DNA from: Paraburkholderia acidipaludis NBRC 101816
GTDB taxonomy: Bacteria > Pseudomonadota > Gammaproteobacteria > Burkholderiales > Burkholderiaceae
DNA length: 64,000 bases
NCBI RefSeq assembly: GCF_000684975.1
Contig: NZ_BAXZ01000002.1
Span: 124,001 to 188,000, forward strand
Reading direction: 5' to 3'
The translations under genes and the position numbers were made by a program. The stretch's first letter is position 1, and each line of letters starts with the position of its first letter. The notes beneath the pieces were generated by a model, which saw nothing but the letters and a program-made list of their open reading frames with translations, had not been told where the DNA came from and ran no database searches. This document shows positions 24,846 to 33,905 of the stretch, piece by piece.

Positions 24846-25349
24846 ATGGCTCTACTGAACATCCTTCATTACCCGGACAAGCGTCTGCACAAGATTGCAA
24901 AGCCGGTCGAGGTCTTCGACGACCGCATCCGCAAGCTCGTGGCCGACATGGCCGAAACGATGTATGCCGCACCCGGCGTCGGCCTTGCGGCGACCCAGGT
25001 GGATGTGCACGAGCGCGTCGTGGTGATCGACGTCTCCGATACGCACGAGGAATTGCGCGTGTTCATCAACCCGGAGATCGTCTGGTCGAGCGACGAGCGC
25101 AAGCTCAACGAAGAGGGTTGCCTCTCGGTGCCGGGCATCTACGACAACGTCGAGCGCGCGGAAAAAGTGCGCGTGCGCGCGCAGAACGAGAAGGGCGAGA
25201 CTTACGAAGTCGACTGCGAAGGCCTGCTCGCCGTGTGCATCCAGCACGAGATGGATCACCTGATGGGCCGGGTTTTCGTCGAATACCTCTCGTCGCTCAA
25301 GCAGACGCGCATCAAGAGCAAGATGAAGAAGCTCGAACGCGCGATGTGA
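24846..25349 (+). CDS. def: Peptide deformylase
   Basis: The 167-residue metalloenzyme removes the formyl group from nascent proteins. All three motifs are present: GVGLAATQ near residue 45, EGCLSVPG near residue 90 (metal-ligand Cys), and QHEMDHLMG near residue 133 (two His ligands and catalytic Glu). It is followed 76 bp later by fmt, which makes the formylated initiator tRNA, the usual pairing. Confidence 0.96.
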   Translation: MALLNILHYPDKRLHKIAKPVEVFDDRIRKLVADMAETMYAAPGVGLAATQVDVHERVVVIDVSDTHEELRVFINPEIVWSSDERKLNEEGCLSVPGIYDNVERAEKVRVRAQNEKGETYEVDCEGLLAVCIQHEMDHLMGRVFVEYLSSLKQTRIKSKMKKLERAM

Positions 25350-25425
25350 CGCGCTTGGGCTCACCTTCACGCCCGCTTTTGCGCCACTGCGTTGTTTCCT
25401 TCATCGACTGGTTTTCCGAGCGCTC

Positions 25426-26424
25426 ATGAGCCACTCCCTTCGCGTCATCTTTGCCGGCACACCGGAATTCGCCGCCGCGGCGCTCGCGGCGATCCATGAG
25501 GCGGGCTTCCCGGTGCCGCTCGTGCTGACCCAGCCCGACCGCCCGGCCGGACGCGGAATGAAGCTGCAGGCGAGCCCGGTCAAGCGCTACGCGCAGGAGC
25601 ACGGCCTGGCCGTCGCTCAGCCGACGTCGCTGCGCCGCGCGGGCAAGTATCCCGAAGAGGCGGCCGCCGCGCTGGACTTGCTGCGCGCGACGCCGCACGA
25701 CGTCATGGTCGTGGCGGCCTATGGCCTGATCTTGCCGCAGGAAGTCCTCGATATCCCGCCGCACGGCTGCATCAACATTCATGGATCGCTCTTGCCGCGC
25801 TGGCGGGGCGCGGCGCCGATCCACCGCGCGATCGAAGCGGGCGACGCCGAGACCGGCATTACGCTGATGCAGATGGATGCGGGTCTCGACACCGGCCCGA
25901 TGATCGTCGAAGCGCGTACGCCGATCGCGCTTGCCGATACGACGGCCACGTTGCACGACCGTCTCGCGCAGCTGGGTGCGCAGATGATCGTGGAGGCGCT
26001 GGCCGGGCTCGAGCGCACCGGCGCGCTGCCCGCGACGCCGCAGCCGGCCGAGGGCGCGACCTACGCCGAAAAAATCGGCAAGCAGGAGGCGCAGCTTGAC
26101 TGGCGCCGCCCGGCGCTTGTGCTCGCACGTCAGATCCGCGCATTCGATCCGTTTCCGGGCGGCGCCGCGACGCTGGACGGCTCGCAGCTCAAGCTGTGGG
26201 CCGCCGAGCCGGCCGACGGCGTGCATCTTCCTGCGGGCGCCGTGCCGGGCCAGATTCTGGACGCTACGCCCGCCGGTGTCGTGGTCGCATGCGGCGAGGG
26301 TGCGCTGCGCGTTACGCAACTGCAGAAGCCCGGCGGCAAGCGTTTGCCGGCGCGCGAGTTTCTGGCGGGCCTGCCGCTCGCCGCGGGCCAGCGCTTCGAA
26401 CTCCCGGACACACCGGCAGTCTGA
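25426..26424 (+). CDS. fmt: Methionyl-tRNA formyltransferase
   Basis: The 332-residue enzyme transfers a formyl group from 10-formyltetrahydrofolate to Met-tRNA. It shows FAGTPEFAA at the N-terminus, the formyltransferase signature with catalytic residues in NIHGSLLPRWRGAAPI near residue 115, and the C-terminal tRNA-binding OB-like domain from about 215. Length is typical. It lies downstream of def on the same strand. Confidence 0.96.
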   Translation: MSHSLRVIFAGTPEFAAAALAAIHEAGFPVPLVLTQPDRPAGRGMKLQASPVKRYAQEHGLAVAQPTSLRRAGKYPEEAAAALDLLRATPHDVMVVAAYGLILPQEVLDIPPHGCINIHGSLLPRWRGAAPIHRAIEAGDAETGITLMQMDAGLDTGPMIVEARTPIALADTTATLHDRLAQLGAQMIVEALAGLERTGALPATPQPAEGATYAEKIGKQEAQLDWRRPALVLARQIRAFDPFPGGAATLDGSQLKLWAAEPADGVHLPAGAVPGQILDATPAGVVVACGEGALRVTQLQKPGGKRLPAREFLAGLPLAAGQRFELPDTPAV

Positions 26425-26526
26425 ACGACCGCACCCGCGCTCGCCAGTCGTCCGTTCGGCAGATCCCGCCCGCGATGCGAGGCGCGTTAGAATCGACTCG
26501 CCTGATTCGTATTTCCTGAGAACGTC

Positions 26527-27189
26527 ATGCTCGGCATCACCCATTTCGGCTTTTTCTGCGTCGCGGTCTTTTTGTTGAACGTGACGCCGGGCCCGGATAC
26601 CGCTTACATCGTCGGCCGCAGCGTCGCGCAAGGGCGCAGCGCCGGTCTTATTTCCGCGCTCGGCATCTCGGCTGGATGCTGCGTGCATGCGCTCGCCTGC
26701 GCATTCGGTCTCACTGCGCTGCTGGCGGCGTCCGCCACGGCGTTTACCGTCGTCAAGTTCGTCGGCGCGATCTACCTCGTCTATCTGGGTACGCGGCTGG
26801 TCTTCGCGAAAGCGGAACGCCGGTCGGCCGAGGCTACCGAAGCGGCCAAGGCCGCGCCGTCTCGCGCCGCCGCGGCTCCGCGTCCGCTGCGCCAGCTCTT
26901 CCTGCAGGGCTTCTGGACCAACGTGCTCAACCCCAAGGTCGTGCTGTTCTTCGTGTCGTTCTTTCCGCAGTTCGTGAGCACGGAGAGTTCTCACAAGGCG
27001 CTCGCGTTCCTCGCGCTGGGCGTCGTGTTCGTGCTGATGAGCACGGTCTGGAACAGCTTCGTTGCCTGGATCGCCGGCAGCGTCACGCGGCGTTTCTCGG
27101 GCAAGCCCGGTGTCAAGAAGTGGCTCGACCGTACGGTCGGCACGGCGTTCGTCGGTCTTGGCGTGAAGCTCGCCACCGCAACACGTTGA
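26527..27189 (+). CDS. LysE/RhtB-family amino-acid exporter
   Basis: The 220-residue membrane protein begins with the family-typical FFCVAVFLLNVTPGPDTAYIV, including the conserved TPGP, and has about six transmembrane segments, with a charged cytoplasmic loop at about 95-120. Homologues export homoserine, threonine, leucine or similar compounds. The substrate here is not indicated by neighbours. It is 102 bp after fmt and may have its own promoter. Confidence 0.88.
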   Translation: MLGITHFGFFCVAVFLLNVTPGPDTAYIVGRSVAQGRSAGLISALGISAGCCVHALACAFGLTALLAASATAFTVVKFVGAIYLVYLGTRLVFAKAERRSAEATEAAKAAPSRAAAAPRPLRQLFLQGFWTNVLNPKVVLFFVSFFPQFVSTESSHKALAFLALGVVFVLMSTVWNSFVAWIAGSVTRRFSGKPGVKKWLDRTVGTAFVGLGVKLATATR

Positions 27190-27190
27190 A

Positions 27191-27216
27191 GTTGAATTTT
27201 TCGCACTCGCCCATAT
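27191..27216 (+). promoter_or_regulatory. Heat-shock (RpoH-like) promoter of htpX
   Basis: GTTGAA and CCCATAT are separated by 13 bp, close to the sigma32 consensus CTTGAA-N13-CCCAT. The -10 end is about 87 bp before the htpX ATG. htpX is a known heat-shock gene in other bacteria, which supports the reading. Confidence 0.55.
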
Positions 27217-27303
27217 CTAACAAATCGCTTTCACTACGCTCGCCGCTTTTTCCCGGTGGGCGTCCAACGATTTGAAGCCCATCTGGGTGAAGGAGCCCAT
27301 CAC

Positions 27304-28161
27304 ATGTTCAACTGGGTCAAAACCGCGATGTTGATGGCCGCGATTACGGCCCTCTTTATCGTGATCGGCGGCATGATCGGCGGGCAGCGCGGGATGATGC
27401 TCGCGCTCGTGATCGCGCTTGCCATGAACTTCTTCTCGTACTGGTTCTCCGACAAGATGGTCCTGCGCATGTACAACGCGCAGGAAGTGGACGAGACCAC
27501 GGCGCCGCAGTTCTACCGTATGGTGCGCGAACTGGCCACGCGCGCGAATCTCCCGATGCCGCGCGTCTACCTCATCAACGAAGACGCACCCAACGCGTTC
27601 GCCACGGGCCGCGATCCCGAGCACGCGGCCGTTGCGGCCACCACCGGCATCCTGCGGGTTCTCTCCGAGCGCGAGATGCGCGGCGTCATGGCGCACGAAC
27701 TCGCGCACGTGAAGCACCGCGACATCCTCATTTCGACCATCTCTGCCACGATGGCCGGCGCGATTTCGGCGCTCGCGAACTTCGCGATGTTCTTCGGCGG
27801 CCGCGACGAGAACGGCCGGCCGGCCAACCCGATCGCGAGCATCGCCGTCGCGTTGCTTGCCCCGATTGCGGGCGCGCTGATCCAGATGGCGATTTCGCGG
27901 GCGCGCGAATTCGAGGCGGACCGCGGCGGCGCGCAGATCTCGGGCGATCCGCAGGCGCTTGCGTCGGCGCTCGACAAGATCCATCGCTACGCGCAGGGTA
28001 TTCCGTTCCCGGCGGCCGAAGAGCATCCCGCCACCGCGCAGATGATGATCATGAACCCGCTCTCCGGCGGCGGCATCCAGAACCTGTTCTCGACCCACCC
28101 GGCCACGGAAGAGCGCATCGCGCGTCTCATGGAAATGGCCCGCACGGGGCGCTTCGACTAA
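27304..28161 (+). CDS. htpX: Membrane zinc metalloprotease HtpX
   Basis: The 285-residue M48 peptidase degrades damaged inner-membrane proteins. It has two N-terminal membrane segments (about 5-24 and 30-50), the zinc site HELAHVKHRD near residue 140 with the third ligand Glu in REFEADRGG near residue 203, and two further hydrophobic segments (about 153-175 and 183-200). GAAGGAG lies about 8 bp before the ATG at 27304. Confidence 0.95.
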   Translation: MFNWVKTAMLMAAITALFIVIGGMIGGQRGMMLALVIALAMNFFSYWFSDKMVLRMYNAQEVDETTAPQFYRMVRELATRANLPMPRVYLINEDAPNAFATGRDPEHAAVAATTGILRVLSEREMRGVMAHELAHVKHRDILISTISATMAGAISALANFAMFFGGRDENGRPANPIASIAVALLAPIAGALIQMAISRAREFEADRGGAQISGDPQALASALDKIHRYAQGIPFPAAEEHPATAQMMIMNPLSGGGIQNLFSTHPATEERIARLMEMARTGRFD

Positions 28162-28187
28162 GTTCGCGTCGCTCTCCATCGCAGCGA

Positions 28188-28212
28188 AAGGGCGGGCCGT
28201 GTGCCTGCCCTT
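28188..28212 (+). terminator. Possible terminator of htpX
   Basis: AAGGGCGGG pairs with CCTGCCCTT (one wobble) around CCGTGTG, 26 bp after the htpX stop. The T tract after it is short (CTTGTTT), so termination may be partial. Confidence 0.5.
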
Positions 28213-28325
28213 CTTGTTTGCGCGAGGACTGCATGGCGTTCCGGAGCATTGCAGGCGTTGCGCCTACGCCACGCTACAATGCATCGTTTGCGCCGCGATG
28301 CTTGCGGCCGGCTTCCGGTTTTTCC

Positions 28326-29843
28326 ATGACATCCAGTTCCTCCCGGCGCTCTTCAGGCCCGTCACGCGGCCATCGTGCTGCCCAGCCGGCACACAAGCCC
28401 GCCATGGCCGTGCGTCTGCCCCCCGATTCGCTCGGTTTCGCGCTCGACCAGGCTGCGCAGGCGGTTGGCGCCGTGCGCGCCGGCGCAGCGCTGCCTGCCG
28501 CACTGGCGAGCGCCTTTGCCGCGCTGCCCGCCGATTTCGCATCGCTTGCACGCGGGGCCGTCCAGGACATCGCCTACCGGACGATGCGCCGTCTCGGTCT
28601 GGTCGACTGGCTGATCCGTCAGCGGGTGAGCAAGGCGCCCCCGCCGCCGGTCACGAACCTGCTGGCGTGTGCGCTTGCGCTGCTCGTCGACGACGAGGTG
28701 AATGCCGCTTATACCCCATTTACCGTTGTCGACCAGGCGGTGCGTGCGGTGAGCGCACGCCGCGACATCGCTTTCGCGAAGGGGCTCGTCAACGCGGTGC
28801 TGCGCGGTTTTTTGCGCGAGCGCGAGGCGTTGCTCGCCTCCGCCCAGAGCGACGAGGTGGCGCGCTGGAACTATCCGCGCTGGTGGATCGACGCCGCGCG
28901 CGCCGCGTGGCCCGACGCATGGCAGGCGATACTCGCCGCCGGCAACACGCAGGGCCCGCTCACGCTGCGCGCGAATGCGCGCCGCACGAGCGCCGCCGAC
29001 TACGTGAAGCGTCTGGAGGCTGAGCACATCGAGGCAGCGCAGATCGGCGAGCACGCCGTGCGCCTTGCGGCGCCGTTGCCTGTCGATCGCATTCCGGGTT
29101 TCCTCGCCGGCGACGTTTCCGTGCAGGACGCCGGCGCGCAGATCGCCGCGCCGTTGCTCAACGTCCGCGACGGCATGCGCGTGCTCGACGCCTGCGCCGC
29201 GCCTGGCGGCAAGAGCGGCCACCTGCTCGAGCTTGCGGATATCGATCTGGTTGCGCTCGAAAGCGATGCCGCGCGTGCTGCGCGCATCGGCGAAAACTTC
29301 GAGCGTCTTGGTTTCGCGCAACCCGACCCGGCGCATCCCGCGCGGCGCGCGCAGGTGGTGGTCGGCGACGCGGGCGACCCCGCCGCGTGGTATCCCCAGT
29401 GCGGCGGCCAGCCGTTCGACCGCATTCTCGCGGACGTGCCGTGCTCGGCCTCGGGCATCGTGCGCCGTCATCCCGACATCCGCTGGCTGCGCCGCCACGG
29501 CGATATCGCGGCGCTGGCGCAAACCCAGCGCCGCATTGTCGATGCGCTATGGGCGCTCCTGAAGCCGGGCGGCGAATTGCTCTACGTGACCTGCTCGATC
29601 TTTCCCGAGGAGGGCGAGGCGCAGGCGCGCCGGTTTGAAAGCACCCATGCGGATGCGGTACGATTGGACGCGCCGGGGCAACTGCTGCCCGCGGCCGATG
29701 GCGCGCAGCCCGGGGGGGCCAAGAGCGGCGCAGCCAGCGAGGCGCGGCCACTTGCGGCCGGCAACGAGGCGGAAGCTCGCACCGTTGCCGTTCGCACCGC
29801 CGATCACGACGGATTCTTCTACGCGCGCTTTCAGAAACGGTGA
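28326..29843 (+). CDS. rsmB: 16S rRNA (cytosine-967-C5)-methyltransferase RsmB
   Basis: The 505-residue enzyme has an N-terminal NusB-like domain (about 30-170) and a C-terminal SAM-dependent methyltransferase with LDACAAPGGKSGHL near residue 285, LADVPCSASG near residue 368 (catalytic Cys), and VTCSIFPEE near residue 420 (second Cys). The start at 28326 is uncertain because no ribosome binding site is evident and the frame is open to 28218. Its stop overlaps the next gene by GTGA. Confidence 0.93.
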   Translation: MTSSSSRRSSGPSRGHRAAQPAHKPAMAVRLPPDSLGFALDQAAQAVGAVRAGAALPAALASAFAALPADFASLARGAVQDIAYRTMRRLGLVDWLIRQRVSKAPPPPVTNLLACALALLVDDEVNAAYTPFTVVDQAVRAVSARRDIAFAKGLVNAVLRGFLREREALLASAQSDEVARWNYPRWWIDAARAAWPDAWQAILAAGNTQGPLTLRANARRTSAADYVKRLEAEHIEAAQIGEHAVRLAAPLPVDRIPGFLAGDVSVQDAGAQIAAPLLNVRDGMRVLDACAAPGGKSGHLLELADIDLVALESDAARAARIGENFERLGFAQPDPAHPARRAQVVVGDAGDPAAWYPQCGGQPFDRILADVPCSASGIVRRHPDIRWLRRHGDIAALAQTQRRIVDALWALLKPGGELLYVTCSIFPEEGEAQARRFESTHADAVRLDAPGQLLPAADGAQPGGAKSGAASEARPLAAGNEAEARTVAVRTADHDGFFYARFQKR

Positions 29844-30430
29844 TCATCAAACGCTTCTTCCCGCTGCGGCTCGCGGCCCTGATCTGGATCGCGCTGGTCG
29901 CCGGCTTCATCGCCGCGACGCCGGCGCGCGCCGATTCGATCTCGGTGCAGCGCGCGTCGCTGGAGGCCGACGGCAACGGCTGGAGCCTCGACGCCCGCTT
30001 CGACTTCGACCTCAACAGCAGCCTGGAAGACGCGGTCAACAAGGGTATTCCGCTCTACTTCACCACCGACTTCGAGCTCACGCGAGCGCGCTGGTACTGG
30101 TTCGACGAGCAACCTGTCAGCGTGTCGCAAAGCATCCGCCTGTCGTTTCAGCCGCTCACGCGCGAATATCGCGTCTCGAGCGGCGGCCTGCAGCTCGGCT
30201 TCTCGACGCTGGGTGAAGCGCTCGCCGTCATCAAGCACGTCACTTCGTGGCACGTGATCGACCGCACCGACGTGCGTCCCGGCGAAACCTATACCGCTTC
30301 GGTGCGCATGCAACTGGATGTCGCACTCATGCCCAAGCCGTTCCAGATCGACGCGGTCAACAACCGCGACTGGAATCTCGCCTCCGACTGGAAGCGCTTC
30401 AACTTCACGGTGACCGAACGTGCTAAATAA
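29840..30430 (+). CDS. DUF4390 protein, secreted
   Basis: The 196-residue protein starts at a GTG overlapping the rsmB stop codon. It has a signal peptide (RFFPLRLAALIWIALVAGFIAATPARA) and then a beta-rich domain with the FTTDFELTRARWYW and RLSFQPLTREYRVS segments of the DUF4390 family. It sits between rsmB and the ntrYX-type genes, an arrangement common in betaproteobacteria. The function is unknown; its tight coupling with the sensor kinase gene suggests a periplasmic partner, but that is inference. Confidence 0.85.
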   Translation: MIIKRFFPLRLAALIWIALVAGFIAATPARADSISVQRASLEADGNGWSLDARFDFDLNSSLEDAVNKGIPLYFTTDFELTRARWYWFDEQPVSVSQSIRLSFQPLTREYRVSSGGLQLGFSTLGEALAVIKHVTSWHVIDRTDVRPGETYTASVRMQLDVALMPKPFQIDAVNNRDWNLASDWKRFNFTVTERAK

Positions 30431-32828
30431 AGTGCGCCGCGCCACCAGCGTCAGCAGCATCGTCGTCAGGCTGCTCGTGTCCACCGTCGCCTTCACGGCG
30501 ACGCTGCTGCTCGTGCTGCTCGCCGCGGCGAGCGCGAACACCGAGTTCTTCGACCGCTACTACGGCTGGCTCTACGCGGCCAACATCGTCGTCGCGCTGA
30601 TCTTCCTTTCGGTGGTGACGGCGCTCGTGATCGTGATCGTCGTGCGCCTGAGGCGGGGAAAGTTCGGCACGCGGCTATTGGCCAAGCTGGCGTTCTTCTT
30701 CGCGCTCGTGGGTGTGGTGCCGGGCGGCATCATCTATATCGTTTCGTACCAGTTCGTTTCGCGCTCGATCGAGTCGTGGTTCGACGTGAACATCGAGACC
30801 GCGCTCACGTCCGGGCTGAATCTCGGCCGCGGCATGCTCGACGCGTCGCTCTCGGACCTGCAGACCAAGGCGCGCCTGATGGCCGAGCAGATTTCGAGCG
30901 CCGACTCGGCCGGCACCACGCTCACGCTCCTGCGCACGCGCGACCAGTTCGGCGTGCAGGACGCGATGATCGTCGCGCCCGTGCGCAGCATGTCGGGCGC
31001 AACGCCGGAGATGCATGTGGTGGCGCAGGCGTCGAGCAATTTTTCGTCGCTGATGCCCGCCGACATGCCGACCCAGCTCATGATCGATCAGGCGCGCGGA
31101 CACGGCTATGCGGCGATAGAGGGCGAGGTGGACGGCGATCCCCACGAGCTCGGGCCGAAGGGCGCGCTGCGGCTGCGCGTCGTCACGCGCATTCCCGATG
31201 CGAACACCACCGACCTGCAGCCGACCGAGCGCTTCCTGCAACTGGAGCAGCCGGTGCCCGCCGGGCTCGCGCGCAACGCGGACGCGGTGCAGCGCGCGTA
31301 TCGCGAGTACCAGGAGAAGTCGCTTGGACGCACGGGCCTGCGCAAGATGTACATCGGCACGCTCACGCTTGCGCTCTTTCTCGCGACCTTCGTGGCGATG
31401 ATGCTGGCGCTTGCGCTCGGCAACCAGCTCGCGCGGCCGCTCTTCCTGCTCGCGCAGGGCACGAAGGAAGTGACCGAGGGCGACTACACGCCCAAGCGCG
31501 AGATCAAGTCGCGCGACGAACTCGGCTTCCTCACGCAGTCTTTCAATGCGATGACACGTCAGCTTGCCGACGCGCGCCTCGCGGTCGAGAAGAACCGCGT
31601 CGCGCTCGAGCATTCGAAGGCCTACCTCGAGAGCATTCTCACGAACCTCACGGCGGGCGTGTTCGTGTTCGACCGCCAGTTTCGTCTCACCACGGCGAAC
31701 CCCGGCGCGGAGCGCATCTTCCGTCAGCAGTTCGAATCGCAGCTTGGCGTGGCGCTCGATCACATCGCCGTGCTCGCGGAATTCGGCGCGATGGTGCGCA
31801 AGGCCTTTGCCGACCAGGAGGCCGCGAGCAGCGACACGGACAAGCGGCGCGGCCACTGGCAGCAGCAGTTCTCGGTGCCCATTCCCGGCGAAGCCGATCC
31901 GCTCACGCTGCTCGTGCGCGGCGCGCGTCTGGTGTCCGACACGGGCCGTGACGCCGGCGACATGCAGACCTCGGGCTACGTCGTGGTGTTCGACGACATC
32001 TCCGACGTGATTTCGGCGCAGCGTTCGGTAGCATGGGGCGAAGTGGCGCGGCGTCTCGCGCACGAGATCAAGAACCCGCTCACGCCGATCCAGCTTTCGG
32101 CGGAGCGCCTGCAGATGAAGCTCACCGACAAGCTCGCACCCGCCGACGCCGAAGTGCTCAAGCGCGGCGCGACGACGATCGTGAACCAGGTCGCGGCGAT
32201 GAAGCAGATGGTGGACGATTTCCGCGACTATGCGCGCACGCCGCCGGCGGTGCTCGCCAATCTGCAGCTGAACGAGCTCGTGAGCGAAGTGCTGACGCTC
32301 TACGGCGCGGAAGAGGGCAAGAGCGCGATCAAGGTGGAGCTTTCGGCGTTGCCGGTGATACGCGGCGACGCGACGCAACTGCGCCAGGTGATCCACAACC
32401 TGCTGCAGAACGCGCAGGATGCGGTGGCCGATACGCCGAGCCCGCATGTCGTGCTCGAAACGCGCGCCGTAGAATACGGTGACCCGGACGCGACCGGCCG
32501 CACGCATCTGGCGGTGCGTCTCACGATCTCGGACAACGGCCCGGGCTTTCCGGCGCGTATCCTGACGCGTGCGTTCGAACCCTACGTAACGACCAAAGCC
32601 AAAGGAACAGGACTCGGGCTTGCGATGGTCAAGAAGATCGTCGACGAGCACGGTGCGCGCATCGATATCCGCAACCGCATGAAGGCGGGCGATGCGATCG
32701 AAGGCGCGCAGATCTCGATTCTCTTTCTCCAGTTGGCCGACGACGCCGCGACGCCTCCCCCGGGCGAGCGCGGCGCGCATGCGGGGGAGCGGGGAACACA
32801 AGCAACAGTGCAGACAAGGGCAGCGTAA
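30420..32828 (+). CDS. ntrY: NtrY-like sensor histidine kinase
   Basis: The 802-residue protein has N-terminal membrane segments (about 15-38, 50-73 and 85-105), an extracytoplasmic sensor (about 110-310), a further membrane segment (about 315-335), a HAMP region, a PAS-like domain (about 410-530), the H box ARRLAHEIKNPLTPIQ near residue 550 (phosphorylated His) and an ATPase domain with DNGPGFP near residue 710 and TKAKGTGLGLAMVKK. It starts at a GTG 11 bp inside the DUF4390 gene and its TAA is followed at once by the ATG of the response regulator. Confidence 0.9.
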   Translation: MLNKVRRATSVSSIVVRLLVSTVAFTATLLLVLLAAASANTEFFDRYYGWLYAANIVVALIFLSVVTALVIVIVVRLRRGKFGTRLLAKLAFFFALVGVVPGGIIYIVSYQFVSRSIESWFDVNIETALTSGLNLGRGMLDASLSDLQTKARLMAEQISSADSAGTTLTLLRTRDQFGVQDAMIVAPVRSMSGATPEMHVVAQASSNFSSLMPADMPTQLMIDQARGHGYAAIEGEVDGDPHELGPKGALRLRVVTRIPDANTTDLQPTERFLQLEQPVPAGLARNADAVQRAYREYQEKSLGRTGLRKMYIGTLTLALFLATFVAMMLALALGNQLARPLFLLAQGTKEVTEGDYTPKREIKSRDELGFLTQSFNAMTRQLADARLAVEKNRVALEHSKAYLESILTNLTAGVFVFDRQFRLTTANPGAERIFRQQFESQLGVALDHIAVLAEFGAMVRKAFADQEAASSDTDKRRGHWQQQFSVPIPGEADPLTLLVRGARLVSDTGRDAGDMQTSGYVVVFDDISDVISAQRSVAWGEVARRLAHEIKNPLTPIQLSAERLQMKLTDKLAPADAEVLKRGATTIVNQVAAMKQMVDDFRDYARTPPAVLANLQLNELVSEVLTLYGAEEGKSAIKVELSALPVIRGDATQLRQVIHNLLQNAQDAVADTPSPHVVLETRAVEYGDPDATGRTHLAVRLTISDNGPGFPARILTRAFEPYVTTKAKGTGLGLAMVKKIVDEHGARIDIRNRMKAGDAIEGAQISILFLQLADDAATPPPGERGAHAGERGTQATVQTRAA

Positions 32829-33512
32829 ATGGCAACCATCCTGGTGGTAGACGATGAAATGGGTATCCGGGAACTGCTCTCGGAGATCCTGAGCGACGAA
32901 GGGCACGTCGTGGAGCTCGCGGAGGACGCGCAGGAGGCGCGCGATTTTCGCCTGCGTCAGGTGCCGGACCTGGTGCTGCTCGATATCTGGATGCCGGATA
33001 CCGATGGCGTCACGCTGCTCAAGGAATGGGCGGCGCAGGGGCAACTGACCATGCCGGTCATCATGATGTCGGGGCACGCGACGATCGACACCGCCGTCGA
33101 GGCGACGAAGATCGGCGCGCTGAATTTCCTCGAAAAACCGATCGCACTGCAGAAGCTGCTGAAGGCCGTCGAGCAGGGGCTCGCGCGCGGCACGGCGACA
33201 CCGGTTGCGCGCGAAGCGGCCGGCCCGGCAGCGGCCGGTCCCGCGGCTGTCGCTTCCGCGGCGGCGTTGCCGGTGATCGCGGCCGACGGCGCGGCGAGCG
33301 TCGCGCCGCCGGCGCAGACGGCCTCGATTTCGTTCGACATCCCGCTGCGCGATGCGCGCGATGCGTTCGAGCGCGCCTATTTCGAGTACCACCTCGCGCG
33401 CGAGAACGGGAGCATGACGCGAGTGGCGGAGAAAACCGGGCTCGAGCGCACGCACCTGTATCGCAAGCTCAAGCAGCTCGGCGTGGACCTCGGCAAGAGC
33501 AAGGGCGAATAA
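32829..33512 (+). CDS. NtrX-like response regulator lacking the AAA+ domain
   Basis: The 227-residue regulator has a receiver domain (1-120) with acidic pocket VVDDE and phosphorylated Asp in LLDIWMPDTDG near residue 53, Thr/Ser in MMSGHA and Lys in LEKPIALQKLL. An Ala/Pro-rich linker (about 125-175) connects it to a C-terminal Fis-type helix-turn-helix (about 185-222: THLYRKLKQLG). Standard NtrX has a sigma54-activating AAA+ domain in the middle, which is absent here. It is fused translationally in tandem with the kinase gene (zero gap). Confidence 0.9.
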   Translation: MATILVVDDEMGIRELLSEILSDEGHVVELAEDAQEARDFRLRQVPDLVLLDIWMPDTDGVTLLKEWAAQGQLTMPVIMMSGHATIDTAVEATKIGALNFLEKPIALQKLLKAVEQGLARGTATPVAREAAGPAAAGPAAVASAAALPVIAADGAASVAPPAQTASISFDIPLRDARDAFERAYFEYHLARENGSMTRVAEKTGLERTHLYRKLKQLGVDLGKSKGE

Positions 33513-33517
33513 AGGGC

Positions 33518-33546
33518 TTGCGTGGTTCGCTATGACCCACTATAAT
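33518..33546 (+). promoter_or_regulatory. Sigma70 promoter of tRNA-Phe
   Basis: TTGCGT and a perfect TATAAT are 17 bp apart; the -10 box ends 14 bp before the tRNA 5' end. Confidence 0.8.
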
Positions 33547-33560
33547 CTCTCTTCTTCGTT

Positions 33561-33636
33561 GGCCCGGTAGCTCAGTTGGTAGAGCAGCGGATTGAAAATC
33601 CGCGTGTCGGTGGTTCGATTCCGCCCCAGGCCACCA
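33561..33636 (+). tRNA. tRNA-Phe (anticodon GAA)
   Basis: The 76-nt gene folds as a cloverleaf with anticodon loop TTGAAAA (anticodon GAA) and an encoded CCA. In the acceptor stem GGCCCGG faces CCAGGCC, so position 5 (C) faces position 68 (A): one mismatched pair. All other stems are complete apart from a wobble in the T stem. It has its own promoter and terminator. Confidence 0.95.
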
Positions 33637-33643
33637 GAATTTG

Positions 33644-33678
33644 AGCCCCAGGAGATCGCACGATTCCTGGGGCTTTTT
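33644..33678 (+). terminator. Intrinsic terminator of tRNA-Phe
   Basis: AGCCCCAGGA pairs perfectly with TCCTGGGGCT across an 11-nt loop, followed by five T. It starts 8 bp after the tRNA. Confidence 0.85.
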
Positions 33679-33905
33679 CGTTGTTCTGTGGGCGTTGGCG
33701 CCTGCTATGCCGGCACCGGGCGCCAGGGGGCGCGAGAGGGCACCGTCGGCGCGACGATCAGCGGTATAAGCGTGCGCCGATCACCCGCGCGAGGCCTGCG
33801 GCCTATACTGCCGTTGCCGGCAACGCGCCGGTCCCGCGCGAGCCCGATGTGCCGTTGGGCGGCCTTCGCGAAACCGCACGGGAACCTCATATACGGAGTT
33901 TCACG

